Origin: Hyphomicrobiales bacterium
GTDB lineage: Bacteria > Pseudomonadota > Alphaproteobacteria > Rhizobiales > Devosiaceae
Assembly (NCBI GenBank): GCA_027487555.1
Contig: JAIYDI010000018.1
Location: 186,001-250,000, forward strand
DNA length: 64,000 nt
Direction: 5' to 3'
Shown here: positions 51,515 to 60,096 of the stretch, piece by piece
How the letters are laid out: each line of letters opens with the position of its first letter
Numbering within the stretch: the stretch's first letter is position 1
The notes under the pieces: model-generated
The model's input: only the letters and a program-made list of their open reading frames with translations
Told to the model about the DNA's origin: nothing
Database searches by the model: none
Position numbers and translations under genes: made by a program

Positions 51515-52765
51515 ATGAATATGCCAGTTCTGGGCAGGACGATGCTTGCCCTTTCACTATCGGCCGCACTGTTCGTGCCGGCGGTAGCACATGCCGAAAC
51601 GCTCTCGATCTGGGCGCGTGCGTCGAGCTCGAACGCTGCGCAGCACATGATCGACCTGTGGAACGCGAGCCACGAGGACAAGATCGAGCTCACCACGATC
51701 CCCGACAACCAGATGGTGACCAAGCTCGCCACCTCGGTACAGGCGGGCGATGTGCCGGACCTGATCTCTTTCGACCTGATCTTCATGCCGGATTTCATGA
51801 AGGCCGGCTTCCTGACCGATCTGACCGATACGCTCGGGGCCGACCCGAACCAGGCCAAGGTGGCGCAGGCGTTCCGCGATCTCGCCAGCTATGACGGCAA
51901 GCTGTACGGCACAGGGTTCACGCCCGACGTGTCGATCCTGCTCTATAACAAGGGTCTGTTCACGCAGGCCGGGCTCGACCCGGAATCCCCGCCCAAGACG
52001 GTTGCCGAGCTTGAGAAGTTCGCCATGCAGATCAAGGAGAAGGTGCCCGGCGCGTATGGCTACTATTTCTCCGGCTCGTGCGGCGGTTGCAACATCTTCA
52101 CCCAGGCGCCGATGATGTGGGCCTCGGGCGCGACATTGCTGCCAACCTCCGGCGATGCGCCGGCGATGGACGGCACGGGCGTCAAGGAAGTGCTGACCAT
52201 GCTGCGCAACCTGTGGACGGCCGGTGCCATCCCCGAGAGCGCGGAAGCCGATACCGGCGCGAATTTCCAGGCGACGTTTGAAACCGGCACGGTCGGCATG
52301 CAGGGCTCGGGTGGCTTCGCCATCGCTGCGCTCAAGGCCAACCATCCGGAGATCGATTTCGGCATCGCGCCCCTGCCGGGCGTGAACGAAGGCGATGCCT
52401 CGAGCTTCGTCGGCGGTGACGTGATCGCCGTGCCGAAGGGTTCGAAGAATGCGGCAAAGGCCATCGAGTTCATCCAGTGGCAACTGACGGACGAGGCGCA
52501 GCTGAATGCACTCGCCAAGAACCTGATCCTGCCGTCGCGCTCGGATCTTGCCGACAATGAGTACTTCAAGGCGGAGCCGCGCTACATCACCACCGCCAAG
52601 GCGGTCGGCATCGGCAAGACGCCCTATGCGTTCAAGTTCAACGACATGGTGAACGCCGACCAGTCGCCCTGGCTGACCATGCTCCAGACGGCGGTGTTCG
52701 ATGGTGACATCGACGGCGCCATCGAGGCAGCGCGCGAGACGATGCGCGGGATCGCCGCACAGTAA
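51515..52765 (+). CDS. ABC sugar transporter, periplasmic solute-binding protein (family 1)
   Basis: A 416-residue exported protein, with signal peptide MNMPVLGRTMLALSLSAALF running to cleavage near residue 27 after AHA. The mature part starts ETLSIWARASSSNAAQHM and has the family 1 fold, with PDLISFDLIFMPDFMKAGF, SFVGGDVIAVPKGSKNAAKAIEFIQWQ and a CGGC pair in SGSCGGCNIF, probably a disulfide. First gene of the operon with two permeases, LacI and GH127. An 11-bp hairpin follows the stop. The neighbouring beta-L-arabinofuranosidase suggests an arabinose-containing oligosaccharide as ligand, by inference. Confidence 0.9.
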   Translation: MNMPVLGRTMLALSLSAALFVPAVAHAETLSIWARASSSNAAQHMIDLWNASHEDKIELTTIPDNQMVTKLATSVQAGDVPDLISFDLIFMPDFMKAGFLTDLTDTLGADPNQAKVAQAFRDLASYDGKLYGTGFTPDVSILLYNKGLFTQAGLDPESPPKTVAELEKFAMQIKEKVPGAYGYYFSGSCGGCNIFTQAPMMWASGATLLPTSGDAPAMDGTGVKEVLTMLRNLWTAGAIPESAEADTGANFQATFETGTVGMQGSGGFAIAALKANHPEIDFGIAPLPGVNEGDASSFVGGDVIAVPKGSKNAAKAIEFIQWQLTDEAQLNALAKNLILPSRSDLADNEYFKAEPRYITTAKAVGIGKTPYAFKFNDMVNADQSPWLTMLQTAVFDGDIDGAIEAARETMRGIAAQ

Positions 52766-52780
52766 AGTCCTCCCGGACTC

Positions 52781-52809
52781 GTGGCGGCGGCGAACCCGGC
52801 CGCCGCCAC
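52781..52809 (+). promoter_or_regulatory. intercistronic hairpin between binding-protein and permease genes
   Basis: Arms GTGGCGGCGGC (52781-52791) and GCCGCCGCCAC (52799-52809), 11 bp and a 7-nt loop, 15 bp after the binding-protein stop. Its position shows that the in-frame GTG at 52781 is probably not the permease start, since it lies within the stem. Confidence 0.7.
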
Positions 52810-52837
52810 ATTTGTCGCTTCGGAACAGGGGGACGCC

Positions 52838-53713
52838 GTGTCGGCCGTCTTGAGAAAATACCAGGGGCTGTTCTATGTGCTGCCGGCCCTCGTGTTCGTT
52901 GTGCTGTTCGTGCTGTGGCCACTGGCGCAGCTGGTGTATCTGAGCCTCACCGATACCTCGCTGCTGGGCGGCGGAAAGTTCATCGGGCTCGAGAATTACG
53001 CCAAGGCACTCGAGGACAAGTCGTTCTGGCGGGCGCTGGGCTTCACGGCCAAATACACGGTTTTCATAACGCCCATCCTGATGGGTCTGGGTTTCGCGCT
53101 GGCGCTCTTGACCGCGCCCAACCGGCCACTGCAGCAATTGACGCGCGGCATCATCTTCCTGCCGGTGGTGATCGGCATCGGCTCGTCGAGCCTGCTCTGG
53201 TTCTGGCTGTTCGATCAGCAGGTCGGCATGTTCAACCGTATCCTTGTCGATATCGGGCTCTTGTCCGAGCCGATGGTGTGGTTCACCAAGGCCGACCCGG
53301 CGCTGCTGGCGGTGACGATCTCCATCACGTGGAAGGTGATCGGCTTCGGCATGCTGCTGTTCGTCGCCGGCATCCAGTCGATCAACGGCGAAATCGGGGA
53401 AGCGGCGCTGATCGATGGTGGCAATTACTGGCAGCGGGTGTGGTACATCATCCTGCCCTTGAGCCTGCGCGTCATCATGCTCACCACGCTGATCTCGGTG
53501 ATCGGCTCGATGCTGGCCTTCGATCAGTTCTACATCATGACGGGTGGCAACCCGCGCGGCCAGACGTTCACCTCGGTCTACTGGATCTACCAGAACAGCT
53601 TCATCAGCTTCAAACTGGGCTATGGCGCGGCGCTCTCCATCATCCTCACCCTGATCATCCTGGTGTTTTCCACCCTGCAGGTGATCCTTTCGAACCGGAG
53701 TCCACAGGCATGA
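52838..53713 (+). CDS. ABC sugar transporter permease (MalF type)
   Basis: About 291 residues with six membrane segments, the first FYVLPALVFVVLFVLWPLAQLVYLS. The EAA-type motif is IGEAALIDGGNYWQRVWYIILPLS. GTG 52838 is chosen as start because GGGGG lies seven bases upstream; a GTG at 52781 in the same frame falls inside the hairpin stem and lacks a ribosome site. Its stop overlaps the next permease start in ATGA. With 53710 it forms the channel for the 51515 binding protein; no ATPase is present in the operon. Confidence 0.88.
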   Translation: MSAVLRKYQGLFYVLPALVFVVLFVLWPLAQLVYLSLTDTSLLGGGKFIGLENYAKALEDKSFWRALGFTAKYTVFITPILMGLGFALALLTAPNRPLQQLTRGIIFLPVVIGIGSSSLLWFWLFDQQVGMFNRILVDIGLLSEPMVWFTKADPALLAVTISITWKVIGFGMLLFVAGIQSINGEIGEAALIDGGNYWQRVWYIILPLSLRVIMLTTLISVIGSMLAFDQFYIMTGGNPRGQTFTSVYWIYQNSFISFKLGYGAALSIILTLIILVFSTLQVILSNRSPQA

Positions 53714-54612
53714 CTGCGCTTGCGGAAGGGGCCGTCGCGCCCAAGGTCAAGGTCAAGGCCTATGTCGCTCGTACAGCCGGCGAAAGCCGCGGGCTCGGCT
53801 ATCTCATCGGCGCGATCTGCGTGTTTCTGATCGTGGTGATGATGGCGCCGATCGTCTTGAGCTTCATCGCCTCGATCAAGCCATCGGCCGAGGCGCGCGT
53901 GTCGCCGCCCGAATATCTGCCGCGGGCGCTGAGCCTCGAGAACTATCTCAAGGTGTATGAGTACCAGGCGGGGCTGCTCAGCTATCTGGGCAATTCGATG
54001 CTGGTGGCGGCGCTGACCATCCTCTTGTGCCTGCTGCTCGCCGTTCCGGCCGGCTATGGGCTGGCGCGGTTCAAGATGCCGTTCAAGGAGGTGTGGTTCA
54101 TCATCCTGCTGGCGCCGCTGATGATTCCGTATCAGGCGCTGCTGACACCGCTTTACCTGACGTTCTCGAAATGGGGTCTCGCCAACTCGCATATCGGGCT
54201 CGCGATGGTGCACACCATCCTGCAACTGCCGTTCTCGATCTACCTGATGCGCAACAGCTTCGAAGCGATCCCCAAGGAAGTGGAGGAGGCCTCGCGGGTG
54301 GATGGTGCGAGTTCTTTCCAGGCGCTGATCAGCATCTTCTTGCCGCTGGTGGTGCCTGGCGTGGTGACAGTGGCGCTCTTTGCCTTCATCGCCAGCTGGA
54401 ACGAGTTCCTGTCGGCGCTGATCTTCATGAACAAGGAATCGAGCTTCACCGTGCCGATCATGCTGGTCAGCGTGCGCGCCGGCCGCCTCGGGGCGGTGGA
54501 CTGGGGCGCGCTGCAGGCCGGTGTGATCCTCTCCATCCTGCCATGCGTGCTGATCTATATCCTCTTGCAGAAGTACTACGTCGCGGGCTTCCTGAACGGC
54601 GCCGTGAAGTAG
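53710..54612 (+). CDS. ABC sugar transporter permease (MalG type)
   Basis: A 300-residue permease with an N-terminal cytoplasmic tail of about 28 residues, then six segments (YLIGAICVFLIVVMMAPIVLSFIASI is the first). The EAA motif is VEEASRVDGASSFQALISIFLPLV, and the C terminus ends YYVAGFLNGAVK. Coupled by ATGA overlap to the preceding permease. The LacI gene follows 10 bp after the stop. A MalK-type ATPase must come from another locus, as in many alphaproteobacterial operons. Confidence 0.9.
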   Translation: MTALAEGAVAPKVKVKAYVARTAGESRGLGYLIGAICVFLIVVMMAPIVLSFIASIKPSAEARVSPPEYLPRALSLENYLKVYEYQAGLLSYLGNSMLVAALTILLCLLLAVPAGYGLARFKMPFKEVWFIILLAPLMIPYQALLTPLYLTFSKWGLANSHIGLAMVHTILQLPFSIYLMRNSFEAIPKEVEEASRVDGASSFQALISIFLPLVVPGVVTVALFAFIASWNEFLSALIFMNKESSFTVPIMLVSVRAGRLGAVDWGALQAGVILSILPCVLIYILLQKYYVAGFLNGAVK

Positions 54613-54622
54613 GACAGCAGCT

Positions 54623-55669
54623 ATGACCGACCAGCCCATCCCCAGTATCTCCCGCGCCGGCCGCCATGGCCCGACGATCCGCGACGTCGCGCGGCTCGCC
54701 GGAGTATCGCTCGGCACGGCGAGCAAGGCGCTGAACGGGGAAGGGCGGTTGCGGCAGGAAACGCGCGAAAAGGTGATGCAGGTGGCCCGCGAGATCGGCT
54801 ACCGGCCGAACGACCTGGCGCAGAGCCTGCACCGCACCCGCAGCCGCACGGTCGGAGTGATCTCGTCGGACGCGTTCGGGCGCTTCACGCTGCCGATTTT
54901 CCAGGCGCTGGAGGAAGTGTTCGCCGACGAGGGTGTGGCGGTCTTCATGTGCAACGCCACCGACGACCCGGAGCGCGAGCGGCAGCATGTGGACCAGTTG
55001 CTCGGCAAGCGGATCGACGGGCTGGTGGTGACGGCGCGCCGCGCCGACCGGCGTCCCCCTGTGGGTCCGCTGCCGGCCGGATTGCCGGTGATCTATGTCT
55101 ACTCCGAACCCGAGGACGGGTCGGCCTTGTCGCTGCTCGCAGACGAGGAGGCCGGCGCGGCGCTTGCGGTCGACCATCTGGTTGCGGTGGGATGTCGACG
55201 CATGGCGCATGTCACCGGGCCCGAGCGGTTCGAAGCCGTACAGCAGCGCCGCAACGGCTTTCACGCCGCGCTTGCCCGGCACGGGCTCAAGGCCGAGCCA
55301 AGCCATTGTGTGACCGGCAATTGGAGCGAGGAATGGGGTCGTCAGGCGGTGGCGCAGTTGTTCGGCTCTGGTGCGGTCGCGCCGCCCGACGGGGTGTTCT
55401 GCGGCAATGACCAGATCGCGCGGGGCGTGATCGAGGCGGTGCGTGAGCGCGGGCTCAGCGTGCCACAGGACGTGGCCGTTGTCGGCTTCGACAATTGGCA
55501 GGTGATGACGGAGGCCGCACGCCCGCCGATCACCAGTATCGACATGAACCTTGCCGATCTCGGCCGCGAGGCCGGGCGGGCGCTGATCGCAATGATCGGC
55601 GGGGAAGCAATTTCGGGCCTCAAGCGGCTGCCCTGCACGCTGGTGCAACGGCAATCGACGGCCCGGTGA
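54623..55669 (+). CDS. LacI-family transcriptional regulator
   Basis: A 348-residue LacI protein: helix-turn-helix PTIRDVARLAGVSLGTASKALNGEGRLR (residues 17-44), hinge helix NDLAQSLHRTRSRTVGV, then a type I periplasmic-like ligand domain with DGVFCGNDQIARGVIEAV and VAVVGFDNWQ. It is co-transcribed with the transporter and the GH127 gene and probably senses an arabinose-type sugar. The palindromes at 51099 and 51156 are the most credible operators in the operon. Confidence 0.93.
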   Translation: MTDQPIPSISRAGRHGPTIRDVARLAGVSLGTASKALNGEGRLRQETREKVMQVAREIGYRPNDLAQSLHRTRSRTVGVISSDAFGRFTLPIFQALEEVFADEGVAVFMCNATDDPERERQHVDQLLGKRIDGLVVTARRADRRPPVGPLPAGLPVIYVYSEPEDGSALSLLADEEAGAALAVDHLVAVGCRRMAHVTGPERFEAVQQRRNGFHAALARHGLKAEPSHCVTGNWSEEWGRQAVAQLFGSGAVAPPDGVFCGNDQIARGVIEAVRERGLSVPQDVAVVGFDNWQVMTEAARPPITSIDMNLADLGREAGRALIAMIGGEAISGLKRLPCTLVQRQSTAR

Positions 55670-55718
55670 AACCAAACAGGCTTTCGTCCGGCTCGGGCGG
55701 AGGCGAAAGGGAGACAAG

Positions 55719-57626
55719 ATGAGCGAGTACAAATCAGTCAGGTTCGTTGATGTGCGCCTCGAGGGCGATTTCTGGAAGGAGCGGCTCGAGACCGTGCTGG
55801 CCCGCACCATTCCCAGCCAGCACAAGAAGCTGGCTGAGTATGGACTGCTCGACTCGTTGAAGCTGCCTAATCCGCCGCCGCCGCTGCGCTTTCCACGCCA
55901 TGCCAACGGCTTCACCGTGCAGGTGTTCTGGGATTCCGACGTGGGCAAGTGGATCGAAGCGGCGTCCTATGCGCTGAGCCATCGCCGCGACCCCGATATC
56001 GAGGCGAAGATCGAGGCCATCGTCGACGATTTCGAGAAGGCACAGGAGCCGGACGGCTATCTCAACTGCTGGTATCTTGGCCGCGAGCCCGAAAAGCGCT
56101 GGAGCAACCTGCGCGACAACCACGAACTCTATAACGCCGGCCACATGCTGGAAGGCGCCATCGCGTATTACGAAACCACCGGCCGTCGCCGCTGGCTCGA
56201 TGTGATGGAACGCTATGTCGAGCATATCCGCCAGACCTTCGGCACCGGACCGGGGCAGAGGCGCGGTTATTGCGGCCACCAGGAAATCGAGATCGCGCTG
56301 ATCAAGCTCTATCGGCTGACCGGCGAGAAGAAGCATCTCGACCTCGCCACATATTTCATCAATGAGCGTGGGCATCAGCCGCCGCATTACTTCGATGTCG
56401 AGCGCGAGGGGCGCGAAGCGAAGGGCTGGGAGTGGCAGCGCTACACCCAAGGCACCTACGAGTATTCGCAGAGCCACAAGCCGGTGCGCGAGCAGGACAA
56501 GGTGGTGGGGCACGCCGTGCGCGCCATGTACATGTACACGGCGATGGCGGACCTTGCGGCCGAACTCAACGACGCGAGCCTCAAGAAGGCGTGCGAGACA
56601 CTGTGGCGCGACGTGATGGACACCAAGATGTATGTGACGGCGGGCCTTGGCCCCTCGGCGCACAATGAGGGGTTCACCCATGATTTCGACCTGCCCAACG
56701 AGACGGCCTATGCCGAAACCTGTGCCTCGGTGGCGCTGATCTTCTGGGCGCAGCGCATGCTGCATCTCGATCTTGACGGCAAATATGCGGACATACTCGA
56801 ACTGGCGCTGTTCAACGGCGCACTCTCCGGTTTGAGCCGCGACGGCGAGCACTACTTCTATGCCAATCCGCTCGAAAGCATCGGCAAGGCAGAGCGCTGG
56901 GACTGGCATACGTGCCCGTGCTGCACGATGAATGTGAGCCGGCTGGTGGCCTCGGTGGGCGGCTATTTTGTCTCGACCTCACCCACGGGTCTGGCACTTC
57001 ACCTGTATGGCGGCATCTCGACCACGCAGGCCGTGGCGGGCACCAAGGTGACGCTCAAGGAAGAGTCGAACTATCCGTGGTCGGGCGACATCAAGGTGCA
57101 TGTCGACCCGGAGACGGATGCGCGCTTCGAGCTGAAGCTGCGTATTCCCGGCTGGTGCCAGGGTGCGACGCTGAAGGTGAATGGTGAGAGCCATGCCGTG
57201 AACCCGGTGAGTGGCTATGTCACCATCGAGCGTACCTGGAAGAAGGGGGATGTCATCGCGCTCGACCTGCCGATGCAGCCTGTGCGTCTCTATGCCAATC
57301 CGGGCGTGGTGATGGACACGGGCCGCGTGGCACTGAAGCGTGGGCCGCTGGTCTATTGCATCGAGGAAGTCGACAATCCGGGTGGCCGTGTGCAGCGCTT
57401 CCGTCTGCCGCGGGAGAGCGAGATCAGCGTGGTTTCGCGGCCGGATCTCTATGGCGCGGTGTCGCTCAAGGCACCCGCGGTTGAGATCGAAGAGAAGGGA
57501 TTCACCGAACTCTATCGCACCTCGCCACCTGCGGAGAAATCTTCCGCGCTGACGGCGATCCCCTATTACCTCTGGGCCAATCGCGGCAACGGCTCGATGG
57601 TGGTGTGGATCCCGGAGGCGAAGTAG
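55719..57626 (+). CDS. GH127 beta-L-arabinofuranosidase-like glycoside hydrolase, cytoplasmic
   Basis: A 635-residue glycoside hydrolase 127. The (alpha/alpha)6 barrel starts at residue 20. Catalytic-site residues match the HypBA1 enzyme in spacing: E317 in HNEGFT (acid/base), E333 and C335 in AETCAS, and C401-C402 in CPCC, the zinc-cysteine cluster with the nucleophilic cysteine. C-terminal beta domains follow from about 430. No signal peptide, so it acts on imported oligosaccharides such as arabinose-capped glycans. Preceded by AAAGGGAG. Last gene of the operon; a repeat-rich region separates it from the convergent DapA-family gene. Confidence 0.92.
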   Translation: MSEYKSVRFVDVRLEGDFWKERLETVLARTIPSQHKKLAEYGLLDSLKLPNPPPPLRFPRHANGFTVQVFWDSDVGKWIEAASYALSHRRDPDIEAKIEAIVDDFEKAQEPDGYLNCWYLGREPEKRWSNLRDNHELYNAGHMLEGAIAYYETTGRRRWLDVMERYVEHIRQTFGTGPGQRRGYCGHQEIEIALIKLYRLTGEKKHLDLATYFINERGHQPPHYFDVEREGREAKGWEWQRYTQGTYEYSQSHKPVREQDKVVGHAVRAMYMYTAMADLAAELNDASLKKACETLWRDVMDTKMYVTAGLGPSAHNEGFTHDFDLPNETAYAETCASVALIFWAQRMLHLDLDGKYADILELALFNGALSGLSRDGEHYFYANPLESIGKAERWDWHTCPCCTMNVSRLVASVGGYFVSTSPTGLALHLYGGISTTQAVAGTKVTLKEESNYPWSGDIKVHVDPETDARFELKLRIPGWCQGATLKVNGESHAVNPVSGYVTIERTWKKGDVIALDLPMQPVRLYANPGVVMDTGRVALKRGPLVYCIEEVDNPGGRVQRFRLPRESEISVVSRPDLYGAVSLKAPAVEIEEKGFTELYRTSPPAEKSSALTAIPYYLWANRGNGSMVVWIPEAK

Positions 57627-57698
57627 GGCGCAAAGCGCGCAGTTGGGCCCTCCCCCTTGCGGGGCTCTCCGTCAGGGCCCTCTCCCGCAGTCGGGATT

Positions 57699-57842
57699 CC
57701 CTCCCCTGCTTGCGGGGGAGGGTGGCGCATAGCGCCGGGTGGGGGTGCCGCTTGCGCTAAACCACTGAGATCGTGAGGGTATTCGGCGCAAGGTGCCCCC
57801 TCACCCGCCCTTCGGGCACCCTCTCCCTCACGAGGGAGAGGG
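57699..57842. repeat. GC-rich palindromic repeat pair between convergent genes (family B)
   Basis: Two hairpins: CCCTCCCC/GGGGAGGG (57699-57706 and 57715-57722), and the perfect 10-bp CCCTCTCCCT/AGGGAGAGGG (57819-57828 and 57833-57842) with a 4-nt loop. They share the CCCTC-type arms with 60043. They lie in the 250-bp gap between the convergent GH127 and DapA-like genes, and probably stop or slow transcription from both sides. Confidence 0.6.
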
Positions 57843-57878
57843 ACGCCGACTGCAAGCTCCGGTTTGCCCTTCACCCCC

Positions 57879-58781
57879 TCAGAACGCCACCGGCTCCGGC
57901 TGAATCTGCGCAATCACCGCATCCAGTTCGCGCTGGGTCAATGGGTCAATGGTCATGGTCGGGCTGCGCACATGCGCTGTTCGGATCACGCCGCGGCGGA
58001 CCAGCAGCTGCTTGTGCACGTGGTAGAAGATGTCGCCGCCCTGGCCGGAAAGCCGGTTGAGCGCGGTGAAGGCGCTCTCGAATACCCGCATCGCGCCCGC
58101 CTCGTCGCCCTTGTTGAACAGGTCCCAGACCGCGACGAACTCGGCCGGCTGCGAGCAGAACGGCATGGTGCCGCGCGCGCCACGGCGCAATTCCTCGATG
58201 AAATAGCCGCCACCAGCACCGCCAAAGATCACCAGCTTGTCGCCCGCGGCCTTCGCCATATCGGCGACCTTGGTGGTGACGGGCAGGGTCTCGACCTTGA
58301 TATAGCTGGCCGATGGGCTCGACTCGACGATACGGAGTGCGAGCGAGGGTGAAATCGGCGCCTGCGGAATATCCTGCATGATCAGCGGGATAGAGACCGA
58401 CTTTGCGATCTGGCGGTAATAGTCGGCGATCTCGTCGGCCCCGACAGGGAAAAAGCTCGGCGGGAAGATCATCAGCGCGTCGGCGCCTGCCTCTTCGGCG
58501 AGGCGGGCATAGTGTACCCCGAGCGCGGTACCGTTGGCGCCGGTGTTCATCACCACCGGAACGCGGCCATTGACCGCCTGCACCACGCGGACGGCGATAT
58601 CCTGCCGCTCGGCCTCGGTGAACTTGAAGATCTCGCTCCCAAGCGCCACGCCGAGGCCATGCACGCCAGCGGCTATGTTGAAATCGATCAGGCGTTCGAG
58701 GCTTTCGTCGTCGATGCTGCCATCATCGAAGAACGGGGTCACGAGAATAGGGACGACGCCCTCGATCATGGATTTCGGCAT
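57879..58781 (-). CDS. dihydrodipicolinate synthase-family (DapA-type) lyase/dehydratase
   Basis: A 300-residue Schiff-base TIM barrel. The catalytic Lys is in SYIKVETLPV (about residue 160), with MNTGANG near residue 78 and GVHGLGVALGSEIFKFTEAE near the N terminus. The DapA family includes KDG aldolase and 2-keto-3-deoxyarabonate dehydratase, and this is likely an acid-sugar enzyme because the operon includes rhamnose mutarotase and an enolase-family dehydratase. The exact reaction is not readable. It begins four bases after the mutarotase stop on the same strand. Confidence 0.85.
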   Translation of the reverse strand: MPKSMIEGVVPILVTPFFDDGSIDDESLERLIDFNIAAGVHGLGVALGSEIFKFTEAERQDIAVRVVQAVNGRVPVVMNTGANGTALGVHYARLAEEAGADALMIFPPSFFPVGADEIADYYRQIAKSVSIPLIMQDIPQAPISPSLALRIVESSPSASYIKVETLPVTTKVADMAKAAGDKLVIFGGAGGGYFIEELRRGARGTMPFCSQPAEFVAVWDLFNKGDEAGAMRVFESAFTALNRLSGQGGDIFYHVHKQLLVRRGVIRTAHVRSPTMTIDPLTQRELDAVIAQIQPEPVAF

Positions 58782-58785
58782 TGAA

Positions 58786-59118
58786 CTAGTCCTCGGCTAT
58801 CGAACGGGGCGAGAAGTGGAACATCTCCTCAAGGGGATATTGCACGGGTGAAAAATCGGGATGGGTGTCCATCAGGGGCGCCATCATCTCCCACCAGCGC
58901 CAGGCAGTAGCGCTGGGCTTGTCGGCAGGATCGGGTGGGTTGGTGCGTTCCATATAAGCGAAGAGATCCAGCCCATGGCGGTATATTGAGAAGGTGCGAA
59001 TGCCGCCCGCTTGCATTTCTGCCAGCATTTCTGGCCAGATCTCGTCGTGACGCTGCTTGTACAGCGCTTCGTTGCCGGGCTTCAGACGCATCATCCATGC
59101 GATGCGATGGGTCGGCAT
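58786..59118 (-). CDS. rhaM: L-rhamnose mutarotase-like protein
   Basis: A 110-residue protein of the L-rhamnose mutarotase family (alpha+beta ferredoxin-like barrel). Visible core: MMRLKPGNEALYKQRHDEIWPEM (with His24), IRTFSIYRHGLDLFAYME, ATAWRWWEMMAPLMD. The protein interconverts alpha and beta anomers of rhamnose or a similar 6-deoxy sugar. It starts 11 bases downstream of the IclR gene stop on the same strand, and the DapA-family gene follows after four bases. It strongly suggests that the operon handles L-rhamnose or a related sugar such as L-fucose or L-lyxose. Confidence 0.88.
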   Translation of the reverse strand: MPTHRIAWMMRLKPGNEALYKQRHDEIWPEMLAEMQAGGIRTFSIYRHGLDLFAYMERTNPPDPADKPSATAWRWWEMMAPLMDTHPDFSPVQYPLEEMFHFSPRSIAED

Positions 59119-59129
59119 GTGCGTTCTCC

Positions 59130-59918
59130 TCAGGCCAGTTCGGGGGTGAGGGTGGTGGTGACCGGCACCGGCGGCCAGCTGCCCGAAAAGCCGAGGCGGC
59201 GGCTGACATGGCCGCAGGCATCCCAAAGCATTTCCACTACCGGCATGATCCCGGGCCCGGGCGCCTTGGGCGACGGGCCGGTGACGCTGATGGCGCCGGC
59301 AGCGCGCCCGGTGCGGTCGAGGATCGGCACCGAGACGCAATAGACGCCCATCACCACCTCCTGGTCGTCGATGGAATAGAACCGGCTGCGGATCCTGGCG
59401 ATCTCGTCGCGGAGCCGGGTTGGGTCGGTGATGGTCATCGGCGTGAAGGCGGGAAGGGGCGCCAGATAGATATCCTCGCGCTCCTCGTCGCTCATATAGG
59501 CCAGCATGGCCTTGCCGGCGCCGCCGCAATTGAGGGGCCCGCGGTTGCCGATGCGCAGATCGAGCTGCATGCGCTCGTTGCCGCGCACCTTGTCGATGCA
59601 GATGCCCCAATGGCCCGAGAGTGCATTGATGTTGACCGTTTCCTTTGTCGCCTCGGCGATGCGTTCGGCGAACGGCCGGCAGAGCCGGGGCAGGTCGATG
59701 CGCTCGAGCTGGTGGCCGGTGATCTCGAGCAGGCGATAGGAGAGTTCCCACTCGCCCGAGGGCGTGCGGTCGACGATGCCTTCCTCCAACAGGTCATGCA
59801 GCAGGCGATGCACCGAGCCCAGAGGCAGCTCGAGCTGCTGGGCCACGGCGCGAACGCCGAGCGGCCCCTTGCGAGCGAGGAGGTCCATGGCCTGGATTGA
59901 CCTGGTGATGGCGGACAT
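59130..59918 (-). CDS. IclR-family transcriptional regulator
   Basis: A 262-residue IclR protein. The N-terminal winged helix reads ITRSIQAMDLLARKGPLGVRAVAQQLELPLGSVHRLLHDLLEEGIVDR, and the ligand-binding domain has NINALSGHWGICIDKV, PLNCGGAGKAMLAYMSDEE and AISVTGPSPKA. It starts at 59918 with GAGGAC upstream. It sits between the dehydratase and mutarotase genes in the same direction, but a repeat-bearing gap of about 180 bp precedes it, so it probably has its own promoter. The likely targets are the operons on both sides. The effector would be a keto- or aldonic acid. Confidence 0.9.
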   Translation of the reverse strand: MSAITRSIQAMDLLARKGPLGVRAVAQQLELPLGSVHRLLHDLLEEGIVDRTPSGEWELSYRLLEITGHQLERIDLPRLCRPFAERIAEATKETVNINALSGHWGICIDKVRGNERMQLDLRIGNRGPLNCGGAGKAMLAYMSDEEREDIYLAPLPAFTPMTITDPTRLRDEIARIRSRFYSIDDQEVVMGVYCVSVPILDRTGRAAGAISVTGPSPKAPGPGIMPVVEMLWDACGHVSRRLGFSGSWPPVPVTTTLTPELA

Positions 59919-60042
59919 TGGCGCTAGGTCCTCGTTCTTCGCAGTCGGGTCTACCTGCCCCTCTCGGGGAGGCGGCAGGGGTGGGGGGACAGAGATACAC
60001 CAAGGCTTTGGGCCTCGGCGAAAAGCCAACACCCCACTCCGG

Positions 60043-60063
60043 CCCTCCCCGTCAAGGGGAGGG
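60043..60063. repeat. GC-rich palindromic repeat (family B)
   Basis: CCCTCCCC (60043-60050) and GGGGAGGG (60056-60063) around GTCAA. It is similar to the hairpin at 57699 and lies after the stop of the dehydratase gene at 60097 on the minus strand. It may act as a weak terminator between the dehydratase and IclR genes. A second GC-rich imperfect hairpin lies at about 59954-59970. Confidence 0.6.
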
Positions 60064-60096
60064 TGCCGGCCGGTGCGTCTGGCCCCCTTCGAGCCA

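Noticed and set aside
52781..52837. GTG 52781 as the permease start
   Set aside because: It is the first base of a hairpin stem and has no ribosome site; GTG 52838 with GGGGG upstream fits better.
51557..53137. 526-codon minus-strand open frame over the third family 1 binding-protein and permease genes
   Set aside because: Antisense of two well-supported genes; product is low-complexity and Arg/Gly-rich.
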